Source: Pseudomaricurvus alkylphenolicus (lineage in GTDB: Bacteria; Pseudomonadota; Gammaproteobacteria; Pseudomonadales; Cellvibrionaceae). Taken from it: 64,000 nucleotides of DNA. The notes beneath the pieces are model-generated. The model saw nothing but the letters and a program-made list of their open reading frames with translations. It was not told where the DNA came from and made no database searches. Location: assembly GCF_011683955.1 (NCBI RefSeq), contig NZ_JAAQPI010000001.1, positions 124,001-188,000 on the forward strand, given 5' to 3'. The position numbers were made by a program, and so were the translations under genes. Every line of letters starts with the position of its first letter. Position 1 is the first letter of the stretch. Shown piece after piece: positions 8,172 through 16,425 of the stretch.

Positions 8172-8792
8172 TTAGGTTCGGGACTTCGCAGACAACTTGT
8201 CCACCAGTGACAACAAGCGCGCGTGCAGACGCTTCTCCTCCTCGTCAGTGAAGCAGGAAATATTGAGCACTTTATTAATCGCCATGCAGTCGGCCGCCAG
8301 CCACAGTAAAATGGCATCGTCTGAGTCTTGCGATTCAGCCTGCATCCGTTCGACAAACAGGCGCTTGTTGTCGCGCACTTTGCCGATGTGTTCAGGGTCT
8401 TGGGCGGCGGCGGCCATCAGGGCGCGCGACAGGGACTGCTCCTCGACCCAGCTACCGCCCTGCACTTCAATCAGTGCTCGAACCGTGGGGTTAGCCTCAC
8501 CCTCCAATTGCTCAACCAATTGAGCTACACGCCGGTTACTCTCCTCCACCATATGGTTGATCATCCCTTCCACCAAAGCTGACTTACTGGGAAAGTGGTA
8601 GAGAATGCCGCCCTTACTCATACCGCTTTCGGTCACCACCGCATCAATGGTCAGTCGGCCGGGGCCAAGCTTCTGCACCACACGCTCGGCGGCATGCAGC
8701 ACGGCTACCCTGGAGTTGTTGCTGCGGGTGTTTTTTTTGCTCGCCTTTTTCGGCGGCACATCCTGATCAGGGCTCACTTCCTTTGTCGTCAT
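8172..8792 (-). CDS. TetR-family transcriptional regulator
   Basis: TetR regulator of about 207 residues with a lysine-rich N-terminal tail. The helix-turn-helix is LTIDAVVTESGMSKGGILYHF, a form seen in regulators whose second helix ends KGGILYHFPSK. I chose the ATG at 8792 because AGGTG lies 6 bases before it; ATG 8798 and GTG 8801 overlap that site. It is divergent from the racemase/transporter unit at 8976, and its likely operator, a perfect ACCGTC-TG-GACGGT dyad, lies between them at 8826-8839. It probably represses both directions until an inducer binds. Confidence 0.92.
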   Translation of the reverse strand: MTTKEVSPDQDVPPKKASKKNTRSNNSRVAVLHAAERVVQKLGPGRLTIDAVVTESGMSKGGILYHFPSKSALVEGMINHMVEESNRRVAQLVEQLEGEANPTVRALIEVQGGSWVEEQSLSRALMAAAAQDPEHIGKVRDNKRLFVERMQAESQDSDDAILLWLAADCMAINKVLNISCFTDEEEKRLHARLLSLVDKLSAKSRT

Positions 8793-8817
8793 GGTCATCA
8801 CCTGGTGTTGTAATTCG

Positions 8818-8846
8818 TTGACTGTACCGTCTGGACGGTTTATAAA
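8818..8846 (+). promoter_or_regulatory. Sigma-70 promoter with a perfect operator in its spacer
   Basis: TTGACT (8818-8823), 17 bases, TATAAA (8841-8846): close to the consensus promoter. The spacer contains the perfect 6-2-6 inverted repeat ACCGTC-TG-GACGGT (8826-8839). A TetR dimer bound here would block RNA polymerase, and the TetR gene begins 26 bases away on the other strand. The promoter points to the racemase-like gene at 8976, leaving a leader of about 120 bases. Confidence 0.82.
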
Positions 8847-8975
8847 ATACTACATGAGTTTTGGCGGTTGTCCAGCCAGAGGCGAAGCAGAAAGGTCGAA
8901 TTCACCGGTCTTGACCATTAATGACTTAAATAACGACAGCCACATTCCCATTTTCACCAGCGAGAGGCAGCGCCC

Positions 8976-9779
8976 ATGAATCAACCCAATAAGGGGTACT
9001 ACACCCTGACCACCGGTAACGACCCCCAGGGACGCGACGCCTTTGGGGAGTACCATCAACAGGGGCGTTACATATACGGCGTGGCAGTGGGCATCCTGAT
9101 CCTGCAGACCAACACCCCCATGGCGCCAGGCAATATGAGCAATGCCAGCTCGTTCAATTTTCCGGTGCTGTTCGAGGGTCTCGGCGATATCGATCCTCAC
9201 CTGCTGGTGTCCGAAGCACCCGACCCGGTCGTGATTGAAAAAAGCATTGCCGCGGCCAGACGCCTGCAAAATCAGGGCGTGCGCACCATTGTTGGTAACT
9301 GCGGCTTTTTTGCCAGCTGCCAGCAACAGATTGCCGCCAAACTGCAAGTGCCGTTTTTCTCCTCCAGCCTGATGCAGGTGTCCCAGGTCGCCAACGGTCT
9401 GCGCCCTGACCAGAAGGTGGGCATCATCACCGCCAATGGTGCCGCCCTGCGTGCCTCACCGGCACTGCAATCCTGCGGCCTTGTCGATCCGAGCCGGGCG
9501 GTGATTGTCGGTATCGAAGACACACCCCCCATGCAGAATGTACTGACACTCAAAGGGCACTACAGCCTGCAGGAAATGGAACAGGTGCTGATTGATACCG
9601 CCCTGACCATGGTGCATGAACACCCTGAGATTGGCGCCTTTGTACTGGAGTGCAGCGAGCTTTCCATTCACGCCCATGCGATCCAGGACGCCGTGCGACT
9701 GAACGTGTGGGACTTCACCACCCTGGTGAGCTGGATGCAGGCCGGCTGCGTGCGCAAACCTTTTAGCGGTTGGATCTGA
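8976..9779 (+). CDS. Asp/Glu racemase superfamily protein, third paralogue
   Basis: 267 residues, with an N-terminal extension of about 20 residues compared with the copies at 2491 and 3226. Both cysteines of the two-base mechanism are present: Cys109 in GNCGF and Cys226 in LECSE. The block MAPGNMSNASSFNFPV matches the family. It stops 2 bases before a membrane transporter gene, with which it forms a two-gene unit under the promoter at 8818-8846. A neighbouring TetR gene and DAO-type FAD enzyme repeat the layout seen at 2.5-6.7 kb, as if two parallel modules handle related compounds. Substrate unknown. Confidence 0.88.
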   Translation: MNQPNKGYYTLTTGNDPQGRDAFGEYHQQGRYIYGVAVGILILQTNTPMAPGNMSNASSFNFPVLFEGLGDIDPHLLVSEAPDPVVIEKSIAAARRLQNQGVRTIVGNCGFFASCQQQIAAKLQVPFFSSSLMQVSQVANGLRPDQKVGIITANGAALRASPALQSCGLVDPSRAVIVGIEDTPPMQNVLTLKGHYSLQEMEQVLIDTALTMVHEHPEIGAFVLECSELSIHAHAIQDAVRLNVWDFTTLVSWMQAGCVRKPFSGWI

Positions 9780-9781
9780 TC

Positions 9782-10918
9782 ATGAAAGACATACTGCAAA
9801 GTTATCTGTTTCGCGTCATCCTGATTCCCCCCTGTGTGTTTCTGGCGGTGATGTTTGGCGGTGGTGCCGCTTCGGGACTGGAAACCGTCACCTATATGAG
9901 CTCCAGCGGCCCACTGGCCGGATTGCTCGCCATCGGCATTATCGCCCTGATCGTCGGCACCGTGATTTTTCTGGTTTACGAACTGGGTCGACTCCATCGC
10001 GCCTACGATTACAAGGCCTTTGGCAAAACCATTCTCGGTGACAAGGGAGCTCCCCTGTATGAGATCTTCATCACCCTCTCAATGTTTCTGACTCTGGCCT
10101 ACGCCGCCACCGCTGGCGGTACGGCAGTCGCCAATCACTTTGATCTGCCGCGTTTCGGCGTCACCATCGCGCTGCTGAGCATGGTGGTATTTCTTACCTA
10201 CCAAGGTCGACGCATTGTGGAGATGTCGATGGTGGGAACGTCGGTCATGCTGCTGCTGTGCCTGCTGAGTATGGCTCTGACCTCGGTTTTTGCTCACGGA
10301 GAAGCCGTCGCCTCCAGCCTGCAGGACAACCTTGTTGACGTAACAGCCATGCTGGGCAATCTGGCAATCTACACCGTCGCTATCATCGCCTACGTACCAG
10401 TGATGCTATATACCGCGCGCGACCTGAGAAGCCGACAGGAAACCCTGGTGGCCGGTTATATCAGCGGCTTTGTCTATGTGACACCGATCCTCTGCATGCA
10501 CCTGAGCTACCTGAGCCGCTACCCGCAAGCCCTGCAGCAGGATATTCCCAACCGCTGGATCGCCGCCGAGATTATGCCACCGGCATTTAGCGATATTTTT
10601 GTGGCCGTGCTGTTTATCGCCATTCTGCAAACCGGCGTCGGTCTGTTGCAGGGGTTTCTGGAGCGCCTCGACAACTGGTCGCTGGCCAAGCGCAACCGCC
10701 GCCTGAGCCGAAAAGCGCACGCCGGTTTCTCGGCAGCAATCCTGACCGCCTGCCTGTCGCTGTCCAGCGTCGGCGTGATTGCTCTGCTGGCGAAGGTATT
10801 TGCATTTGGTTTCTGGTTGTCGCTGTTTATCTTTACGATTCCACTGTTCACCGTGGGAGTTTACAAGGTGTTTTTCGGGCAGGCGTTCGCCCGCCTGGGG
10901 TCGGATCAGCCGATCTGA
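9782..10918 (+). CDS. YkvI-like LeuT-fold membrane transporter
   Basis: Integral membrane protein of 378 residues with about ten hydrophobic segments. The first segment reads VMFGGGAASGLE, resembling the glycine-rich GAGFATGQE of YkvI-type proteins in the LeuT/APC superfamily; later segments and overall length agree. Such proteins are presumed secondary transporters of amino acids or related solutes, but few are characterised. ATG at 9782 is 2 bases past the stop of the racemase-like gene, so the two are translationally linked; an in-frame TTG at 9770 would overlap. A terminator follows at 10950-10975. Family assignment is moderate; the transported compound is presumably the racemase substrate. 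Confidence 0.7.
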   Translation: MKDILQSYLFRVILIPPCVFLAVMFGGGAASGLETVTYMSSSGPLAGLLAIGIIALIVGTVIFLVYELGRLHRAYDYKAFGKTILGDKGAPLYEIFITLSMFLTLAYAATAGGTAVANHFDLPRFGVTIALLSMVVFLTYQGRRIVEMSMVGTSVMLLLCLLSMALTSVFAHGEAVASSLQDNLVDVTAMLGNLAIYTVAIIAYVPVMLYTARDLRSRQETLVAGYISGFVYVTPILCMHLSYLSRYPQALQQDIPNRWIAAEIMPPAFSDIFVAVLFIAILQTGVGLLQGFLERLDNWSLAKRNRRLSRKAHAGFSAAILTACLSLSSVGVIALLAKVFAFGFWLSLFIFTIPLFTVGVYKVFFGQAFARLGSDQPI

Positions 10919-10949
10919 CCCCGCCTGTCCCCACCTCTTGCCGCAACCA

Positions 10950-10975
10950 AAAACGGCCGCTGATGCGGCCGTTTT
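10950..10975. terminator. Bidirectional terminator between convergent genes
   Basis: AAAACGGCCGC / GCGGCCGTTTT stem of 11 bp, TGAT loop, A run on one side and T run (TTTTCTTTG) on the other. It serves the transporter gene ending at 10918 and the acyl-CoA dehydrogenase ending at 10994. Confidence 0.9.
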
Positions 10976-10993
10976 CTTTGCTTTGCTCACCTC

Positions 10994-12163
10994 TTAGCGC
11001 TGGGGTAAACCCAGGCGGTTGGCAATATTGTTCTTCTGCATATTGGAGGAACCACCGGCAATCGGCAACGACAGAATATCTCGAACATAACGTTCCATAT
11101 CGTACTCATTGGCGTAACCATAGGCACCCATAATGCGCTGGCACTCCAGCACAATCTCTACCGACGTATCACCCACAAACAATTTCGCCATGGAACTCTC
11201 TACCGCCAGATCCTTGCCCGCATCGGCGAGCCAGGCGGCGTGATAGAGCATGTGTCGACAGGCCTGCAACTTGGTCTTCACGTCCGACAGCGAGTGGCGC
11301 ACCGCCTGGTGACCGCAGATCTTTTTGCCGAACTGGGAGCGCTCCTGGGCGTACTGCCAGGCATCCTCCACTGCGGCCGTGGCAATACCCACACCAATGG
11401 CAGCCGTCTCCAGGCGCTCCACATCCAGACCACGCCCCACCAGCATGGGCCAACCCTTGTTGAGACAATCCGGCCCACCAAGAACATTGTCGATAGAGAC
11501 TTCCACGTCTTCCATAATGACATCGGTGGTTTCGGCATAGTGAATGCCGGTGTGTTCAATATCCACAATGGTAATACCCGGCGCTGAGGCGGGCACCATC
11601 ACCATCGACAGGTTCTTGTACTTCTCCTCAACCGGGCCCGTGCGTACCAGCGTTAAGATATAGTCCGCAATACGCGCGGCGGTACACCAACGCTTGGTGC
11701 CATTGAGCACCAGGGTCTTGCCATCCTCCTTCAGAGTCGCGGTCGCCTTTACCGACGGCAGATCACCGCCAACGTCCGGCTCACTGAGACCATAGGCAAA
11801 CAGCAATTCACCTGTTGCCAGCCTGGGCAGAAACTCACGCTTTTGCGCCTCGCTGCCATTTTCGACCAGGTTCATACCCCCGTAGAATGCGCAGTGGATA
11901 AAGGGGCCCGCGAGGCCGGTGCCACGCTTGCATAACTCCTCAATGGTTGCCATGGCGGCGACCACATCCACTCCAGCGCCACCATACTCCTCCGGCACTG
12001 TTAATCCGGTCACCCCGAGATCACACAGCTTTTGGAACGCCTCCCGGGCGAACGCCATGGTGCGATCCTGTTCCCGGGCCTGCTCTCTTGAATAGTTCTG
12101 GTCCAAGAAGCGGCGAATACTCTGCCGCAACATCGTAATGTGTTCTTGCTCTTCAAAGTTCAT
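10994..12163 (-). CDS. Acyl-CoA dehydrogenase
   Basis: FAD acyl-CoA dehydrogenase, 389 residues from the ATG at 12163, a standard length. GGAG precedes this start by 9 bases; an in-frame GTG at 12223 has no good ribosome site. Visible family features are VPEEYGGAG, YGLSEPDVGGDLPSV (FAD and substrate loop), RSQFGKKICGHQAV, and a C-terminal GAYGYANEYDMERYVRD followed by IAGGSSNMQKN. It therefore belongs to the IAGGSS type, in which the usual glutamate of the EGT motif is absent. It is divergent from the aldolase operon and shares the dyad-bearing region 12164-12584. Probably it introduces a double bond into the CoA ester that the aldolase operon then hydrates and cleaves. Confidence 0.92.
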   Translation of the reverse strand: MNFEEQEHITMLRQSIRRFLDQNYSREQAREQDRTMAFAREAFQKLCDLGVTGLTVPEEYGGAGVDVVAAMATIEELCKRGTGLAGPFIHCAFYGGMNLVENGSEAQKREFLPRLATGELLFAYGLSEPDVGGDLPSVKATATLKEDGKTLVLNGTKRWCTAARIADYILTLVRTGPVEEKYKNLSMVMVPASAPGITIVDIEHTGIHYAETTDVIMEDVEVSIDNVLGGPDCLNKGWPMLVGRGLDVERLETAAIGVGIATAAVEDAWQYAQERSQFGKKICGHQAVRHSLSDVKTKLQACRHMLYHAAWLADAGKDLAVESSMAKLFVGDTSVEIVLECQRIMGAYGYANEYDMERYVRDILSLPIAGGSSNMQKNNIANRLGLPQR

Positions 12164-12584
12164 GGATATCGACTCCAACTGCCGCCATTGATTCTGAGTA
12201 TCTTCACGCCATATAAATTTCACTCACTTATTACCAAATTTTAATTTGATTTTCAGTGATATCTATCTGACTCCCGATTACTCTTAAAATATTAATGAGC
12301 GATACCCATTAAGTCCAGAAAAACATTTTCTCTACTGGCAGACCGACTTAAAATTTCGATGATATTATAACAACTATTTGTTTTATAAGCTTTTTATTCG
12401 ATATACGATTCCTGGATAAAACTTTCAGCCCTAATAACCTTGTCTATATAGTGGTTGTTTACAACGACAATTTAGGTCAGTAAATAAATAATACACATCA
12501 AATTATTGACACAGATCCCATTAATGAGGTTTACTCATCTAATGCCATTTCAACCCAAGCCAATCCAACTAAGGAGGCAGCCGT
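12164..12584. promoter_or_regulatory. Divergent control region, acyl-CoA dehydrogenase / aldolase operon
   Basis: 421 non-coding bases, strikingly AT-rich (about 12230-12530). It holds two of the best dyads in the window: 12294-12310 (AATGAGC-GAT-ACCCATT) and 12533-12549 (AATGAGG-TTT-ACTCATC). The second lies 36 bases before the aldolase start and would overlap a promoter or early leader. A strong AAGGAGG precedes the ATG at 12585. No open reading frame in it looks real. Confidence 0.65.
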
Positions 12585-13766
12585 ATGAGCAAAGGCCTGG
12601 CCATTGTCGGAATCGCTGAAGTTCCGACCAAACGTGACCCCGAGCGCACCCGTTGGGATATTTTGCTGGAAGTCTGTGTAGGCGCCGTAAGGGACGCCGG
12701 TATCGACAAGAACGAAATCAATGCCGTGATTTCGCCTAACCCCATGGCGCAGCCGGAAATGCAAAACGACATGGCACTGGGAAAGATTCCGGATGTGTTG
12801 GGACTGAAAGGATGCCGCGATATCTGTATCGCCAACGCCGGTGGCACCTCAAATACCAATTGCCTGCGCCTGGCACAGGAGCTTATAGACTCCGGGCAGG
12901 CAAATTTTGTACTGATCCCACACACCACAGTACAGTCGGACATGCCACCCGCAGACCTCATCAACTTCTTTGCTACGGCTCCTCTTGATAAACAATGGGA
13001 GTATCCCTGGGGCGTGAGTTTCAATGGCTCCATGGGCTTGATCACCAATCGTTACATGTACGAAACCGGTGCCAGCCAGGAACAGATGGCCGCAGTAACC
13101 GTTGGCCTGAGAGCCTGGGCGGCGATGGACCCCATGTCGATCTTCTACGGCAAACCTCTTACGCTGGATGACGTGTTGGAATCGCGCATGGTAAGTACCC
13201 CCCTGCATGCACGCGAGTGCAATCTGCTTGCAGACGGCGGAGGCGCAATGGTGGTGACCTCACATGAAATTGCGCGTCAGATGGGCGACGGCCGCCATGC
13301 CTACAAACTGGGTCACGGCACTCGCTTTACCAGCGCAGCTCCGTTTACTCGGGAGGATATTTTCTTCCGCGAATCCTATCGCGCCTCCAGCCAGGACGCG
13401 CTTAAGCAAGCCGGCATGACCATTGACGATATAGATCTGCGGCAGATCTACGGCGCCTACCCCTTTACCCAGTGCTCAGCCCTGGAGGGCTACGGAGCGG
13501 TGCCGGAAAACCAGGGTGCCATTGCCTGGGCCGAAGGCCGTTGCGGGCCGGGAGGCGACCTGCCTTGCACCACCATGGGTGATGCCATTGGACGCGGCCA
13601 CACCGGCTCCGGCGTCAGCATGGCCTTCTACATCGACTGTGTCCGCCAGATCCGAGGCGAAGCCGGTGAACGGCAGATTCAGAACTGCAATAACGTCATT
13701 GTTACAACGTCCGGCGGATCCGGCATGAACACCTGCACTACTGTTTTCGGGAGCGAACCAAGATGA
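12585..13766 (+). CDS. Thiolase-fold protein of the Ltp2/SCP-x type, probable retro-aldolase
   Basis: Thiolase-fold protein, 393 residues. It lacks the nucleophilic cysteine of true thiolases: the site reads CIANAGGTSN (residues 81-90), with Gly-Gly where the cysteine would be. Tyrosines in QIYGAYPF (Tyr289, Tyr292) and the C-terminal GRGHTGSG remain. This matches the Ltp2/Sal1 group, which cleaves beta-hydroxyacyl-CoA side chains by retro-aldol reaction and works only in complex with a DUF35 protein. Here the DUF35 gene overlaps it by 4 bases. Two MaoC-type hydratase genes follow, as in steroid side-chain operons of mycobacteria and cholate degraders. The substrate is not shown by sequence: a steroid or another beta-branched CoA ester. 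Confidence 0.82.
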   Translation: MSKGLAIVGIAEVPTKRDPERTRWDILLEVCVGAVRDAGIDKNEINAVISPNPMAQPEMQNDMALGKIPDVLGLKGCRDICIANAGGTSNTNCLRLAQELIDSGQANFVLIPHTTVQSDMPPADLINFFATAPLDKQWEYPWGVSFNGSMGLITNRYMYETGASQEQMAAVTVGLRAWAAMDPMSIFYGKPLTLDDVLESRMVSTPLHARECNLLADGGGAMVVTSHEIARQMGDGRHAYKLGHGTRFTSAAPFTREDIFFRESYRASSQDALKQAGMTIDDIDLRQIYGAYPFTQCSALEGYGAVPENQGAIAWAEGRCGPGGDLPCTTMGDAIGRGHTGSGVSMAFYIDCVRQIRGEAGERQIQNCNNVIVTTSGGSGMNTCTTVFGSEPR

Positions 13767-14182
13767 GTAACTACCAGAAACCACTACCCGTGATTCAGCC
13801 ACACAGCGCCGCTTTCTGGGAGGGTACTCGCCAGCACAAGCTGATGATCCAGCACTGCCGTGATTGCGACAGCAACATCTTCTATCCACGCAAGCACTGT
13901 CCGGAGTGCTGGTCAGAGAATCTCGACTGGATTGAATCCAGCGGTAAAGCCAAGGTGTTTTCCTTCTCCGTAACCTACGAAGGATTGGAACCTATGTTCC
14001 AGCAGGATCTGCCAATTATTCTGGCTTGGGTGGATCTCCCGGAGGGCGTGCGCATGTGCACCAATCTGCTGAACTGCGATCCAGACGAGATCGAAATCGG
14101 CATGGAGGTAGACGTGGTTTTTCAACAAGCCACCGAAGACATCACCATCCCGTATTTCACACCCTCCAGCCCGGTTGTTTAA
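13763..14182 (+). CDS. DUF35 zinc-ribbon/OB-fold partner of the aldolase
   Basis: 139 residues. The N-terminal rubredoxin-like zinc ribbon has Cys32-x2-Cys35 and Cys46-x2-Cys49 (HCRDCDSNIFYPRKHCPECW). An OB-fold follows, with the family's typical VFSFSVTYEG and later strands. DUF35 proteins bind CoA substrates and form obligate complexes with thiolase-fold enzymes. In mycobacterial ChsH2 the DUF35 part is fused to a MaoC domain; here both are separate genes in one operon. It overlaps the aldolase gene by 4 bases (ATGA), so the two are translationally coupled and probably made in equal amounts. Confidence 0.92.
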   Translation: MSNYQKPLPVIQPHSAAFWEGTRQHKLMIQHCRDCDSNIFYPRKHCPECWSENLDWIESSGKAKVFSFSVTYEGLEPMFQQDLPIILAWVDLPEGVRMCTNLLNCDPDEIEIGMEVDVVFQQATEDITIPYFTPSSPVV

Positions 14183-14234
14183 GCAGTGATGCTCCCGGCA
14201 CACCCGGGAGCATCACCAAGCAGAGGATTAGGTT

Positions 14235-14792
14235 ATGAGTAATAGCGGATGGGGCAAATGGGGTAGCTGGGAAGAAACTCAAGCCCTGCTCGGAAAAATC
14301 ATTGGCGTAAGTCATGGCGCAGACGCGGTGGAAAAGGGCAGCATTCGGCGCTGGTTGGAAGCAAAAGAATTCGATTGCCCGATTCATACCGACTCATCAG
14401 CAGCCAAGGATGCCGGCTTCCCGGACATTGTCGCACCGGCGACGATGGCTTTTACCTATGGCGTTGGTCCCTATTGGAAACCGGGCGATCCGCAACAACA
14501 ACTTGAAGACCCGGCCAAGCAGATCAATATCCCGGCGATCTTCGATGTGCCTGCTCCGTGCATCCTCAGTTTTGCTACCAGCGTGGACGTAGAATTTGGC
14601 GCTCCGCTGTTGCTCGGTGATCAACTTACAAACACCAGCAAACTGGTGGGCGTCACTCACAAAACGATGAGCGTCGGTAAAGGCGCTTTTCTCAGGCAAC
14701 AAGACACTTATACCAACCAACGGGGAGAAACGGTAGCCATTGTCCATATGGACATCTTTCGATTTGTACCCCATGAGGATGCACCTATATGA
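14235..14792 (+). CDS. MaoC-like dehydratase subunit (FAS1-type N-terminal hotdog)
   Basis: 185-residue hotdog-fold protein related to the N-terminal domain of MaoC/FAS1-type dehydratases. The stretch DIVAPATMAFTYGVGPYW and the later SVDVEFGAPLLLGDQL fit this type. It lacks a clear hydratase catalytic pair and would be the structural or substrate-binding half of a heteromeric enoyl-CoA hydratase, like ChsH1/Shy subunits. The partner is the overlapping next gene (4-base overlap). It begins 52 bases after the DUF35 gene, in the same operon. Confidence 0.85.
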   Translation: MSNSGWGKWGSWEETQALLGKIIGVSHGADAVEKGSIRRWLEAKEFDCPIHTDSSAAKDAGFPDIVAPATMAFTYGVGPYWKPGDPQQQLEDPAKQINIPAIFDVPAPCILSFATSVDVEFGAPLLLGDQLTNTSKLVGVTHKTMSVGKGAFLRQQDTYTNQRGETVAIVHMDIFRFVPHEDAPI

Positions 14793-15220
14793 AAGACCTG
14801 TTGCACCAAGTCTATTTTGAAGACGTAGAAGTAGGCACGGAGGTTCCACCTGTCTCAATAACTTTGACCTTACAGAGACTGGTAATGGAAGCAGGCGCCA
14901 ATCGTGATCTGTCGCTGATGCATCATGATCGGGAAGCGGCGATTGCCACTGGATCACCCGATGCTTTTGCCAATACTTTTTTTATCATGGGCATGATCGA
15001 GCGCACGCTTCGCGAGTGGATGGGATCAAAGGGAACATTGCGCAAGATCACTTCCCTTAGAATGACCACCTTTAATTGCCCGGGTGATGTGCTTTCTTTT
15101 GGAGCAAAAGTCATTGCCCTTGAGCCAGACAACATCGTTCGTCTTGAAGTTTGGGCGGAAAGCAAGAAAGGTAAGACCGTAACCGCCGAAGCGAGTCTGA
15201 GATTGCCTTCAACTGTCTAA
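14789..15220 (+). CDS. MaoC-family enoyl-CoA hydratase, catalytic subunit
   Basis: 143-residue hotdog-fold protein. The hydratase signature is visible in EAGANRDLSLMHHDREAA: Asp40 and His45 in the D-x4-H spacing used by R-specific enoyl-CoA hydratases. It overlaps the preceding MaoC-like gene by 4 bases and would form a two-subunit hydratase with it, adding water to the CoA ester so that the aldolase can cleave it. It is the last gene of the plus-strand operon; the convergent acyl-CoA dehydrogenase gene ends only 29 bases away. No strong terminator is visible in the gap. Confidence 0.9.
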   Translation: MKDLLHQVYFEDVEVGTEVPPVSITLTLQRLVMEAGANRDLSLMHHDREAAIATGSPDAFANTFFIMGMIERTLREWMGSKGTLRKITSLRMTTFNCPGDVLSFGAKVIALEPDNIVRLEVWAESKKGKTVTAEASLRLPSTV

Positions 15221-15249
15221 GTACTATTAGGTCAGATGTGCCCCAACAC

Positions 15250-16425
15250 TCAGTACCCACTCAACGAAGCATAACGATCCCGGTGATAACTGCTATCACC
15301 AAGAATCTGCATGGTTACCCGGGCCCGTTTTAGAAACAATCCGATATCCAGCTCATCGGTAACCCCCATACCCCCATGCATCTGCACAGCTTCGTTAGTA
15401 ATCAACTCAAAGGTATCATTAAGTCGTGCCTTTACCAAACTGGCCAGCAACCGGGCATTCGAGGAATTTTCATCAAGCGCCGAAAGCGCCGCCATTACGG
15501 CCGCTTGACTCAGCTCCACTTCTGTAAGCATCTTCGCAGCACGGTGTTGCAGCGCCTGAAAAGACCCGATCTTGGTACCGAACTGCTCCCGCTCCTTCAA
15601 ATATTCAATCGTGCGTTCAAAGCACTCCTGCACACCACCCAACATTTCGGCAGCCAGTAATATGCGCGCTCTGTCCAGTACAGTCTCCAGCGCTGGATAA
15701 CCCTGTCCTTCCATACCAATAAGCGCCTCGGATTTCAGTCGAACATTATCAAACACGATACGAGCAACATTGCGGCTATCCAACATTGCAGTACGGCTTC
15801 TGCGCACGCCGGGGGCATTGGCGTCTACTAAGAACAAGCTAATACCCTCTGACTCCTCAATACCACCACTGGTACGGGCTACAACCACCAGTTGATCCGC
15901 ACAGTGCCCGTCTAGAACAAATGTTTTGAAACCCTTGAGGGTATAGCCATCATCAGTGGCTTCTGCACAGGTGGCAATTCGAGTTGGAGTGTGGCGAGGA
16001 TGCTCTTCAAGCGCGAGCGCGAGCGTGGTACGTCCCTCAGCCACCTTAGGCAGCAGCGTCTGCTTTTGTTCGTCGCTACCGATCTCCTGAATACAGCCGG
16101 CCCCTAGCGCTACCGTAGCAAACAATGGCGATGCGGCGAGCGTTCGTCCGCACTCCTCCAGCACCACACCCAAGCCCTGGTAACCAAACTCCAGCCCGCC
16201 GTAGGCTTCCGGGATGACTATACCCGCCCAACCCAGTTCGGACATTTGCTCCCATAACTCCTGAGAATAGCCCAACTCGATCGCGGCTGCATTGCAAGAA
16301 CCCTCGGGAAGATCTTTATAATATTCTCGCAATTGTCGCAGTGCGGCCACCGGCGCTTTGGATTGAATAAAATCTCGCGCCGTGTCCTTTAACAGGTTCT
16401 GGGCTTCAGTTAACACCATGGTCAC
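15250..16425 (-). CDS. Acyl-CoA dehydrogenase, pair 1, HGGMG-type subunit
   Basis: Acyl-CoA dehydrogenase family, 391 residues, last gene of the minus-strand operon. It has VIPEAYGGLEFGY in the N-terminal helical domain and QMHGGMGVTDELDIGLFLKRA near the C-terminus. This is the form seen in the smaller or partner subunits of heteromeric acyl-CoA dehydrogenases. The start is GTG at 16425 with AGGAG 10 bases before it, overlapping the stop of the upstream gene by 4 bases (GTGA). That coupling and the complementary C-terminal type of its neighbour argue that these two form one heteromeric enzyme. Confidence 0.9.
   Translation of the reverse strand: MTMVLTEAQNLLKDTARDFIQSKAPVAALRQLREYYKDLPEGSCNAAAIELGYSQELWEQMSELGWAGIVIPEAYGGLEFGYQGLGVVLEECGRTLAASPLFATVALGAGCIQEIGSDEQKQTLLPKVAEGRTTLALALEEHPRHTPTRIATCAEATDDGYTLKGFKTFVLDGHCADQLVVVARTSGGIEESEGISLFLVDANAPGVRRSRTAMLDSRNVARIVFDNVRLKSEALIGMEGQGYPALETVLDRARILLAAEMLGGVQECFERTIEYLKEREQFGTKIGSFQALQHRAAKMLTEVELSQAAVMAALSALDENSSNARLLASLVKARLNDTFELITNEAVQMHGGMGVTDELDIGLFLKRARVTMQILGDSSYHRDRYASLSGY

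Noticed and set aside
10406-10990. Minus-strand open frame of 194 codons opposite the YkvI-like gene
   Set aside because: It runs through the terminator at 10950-10975, is rich in Q/K/A, and overlaps a clear membrane protein gene.
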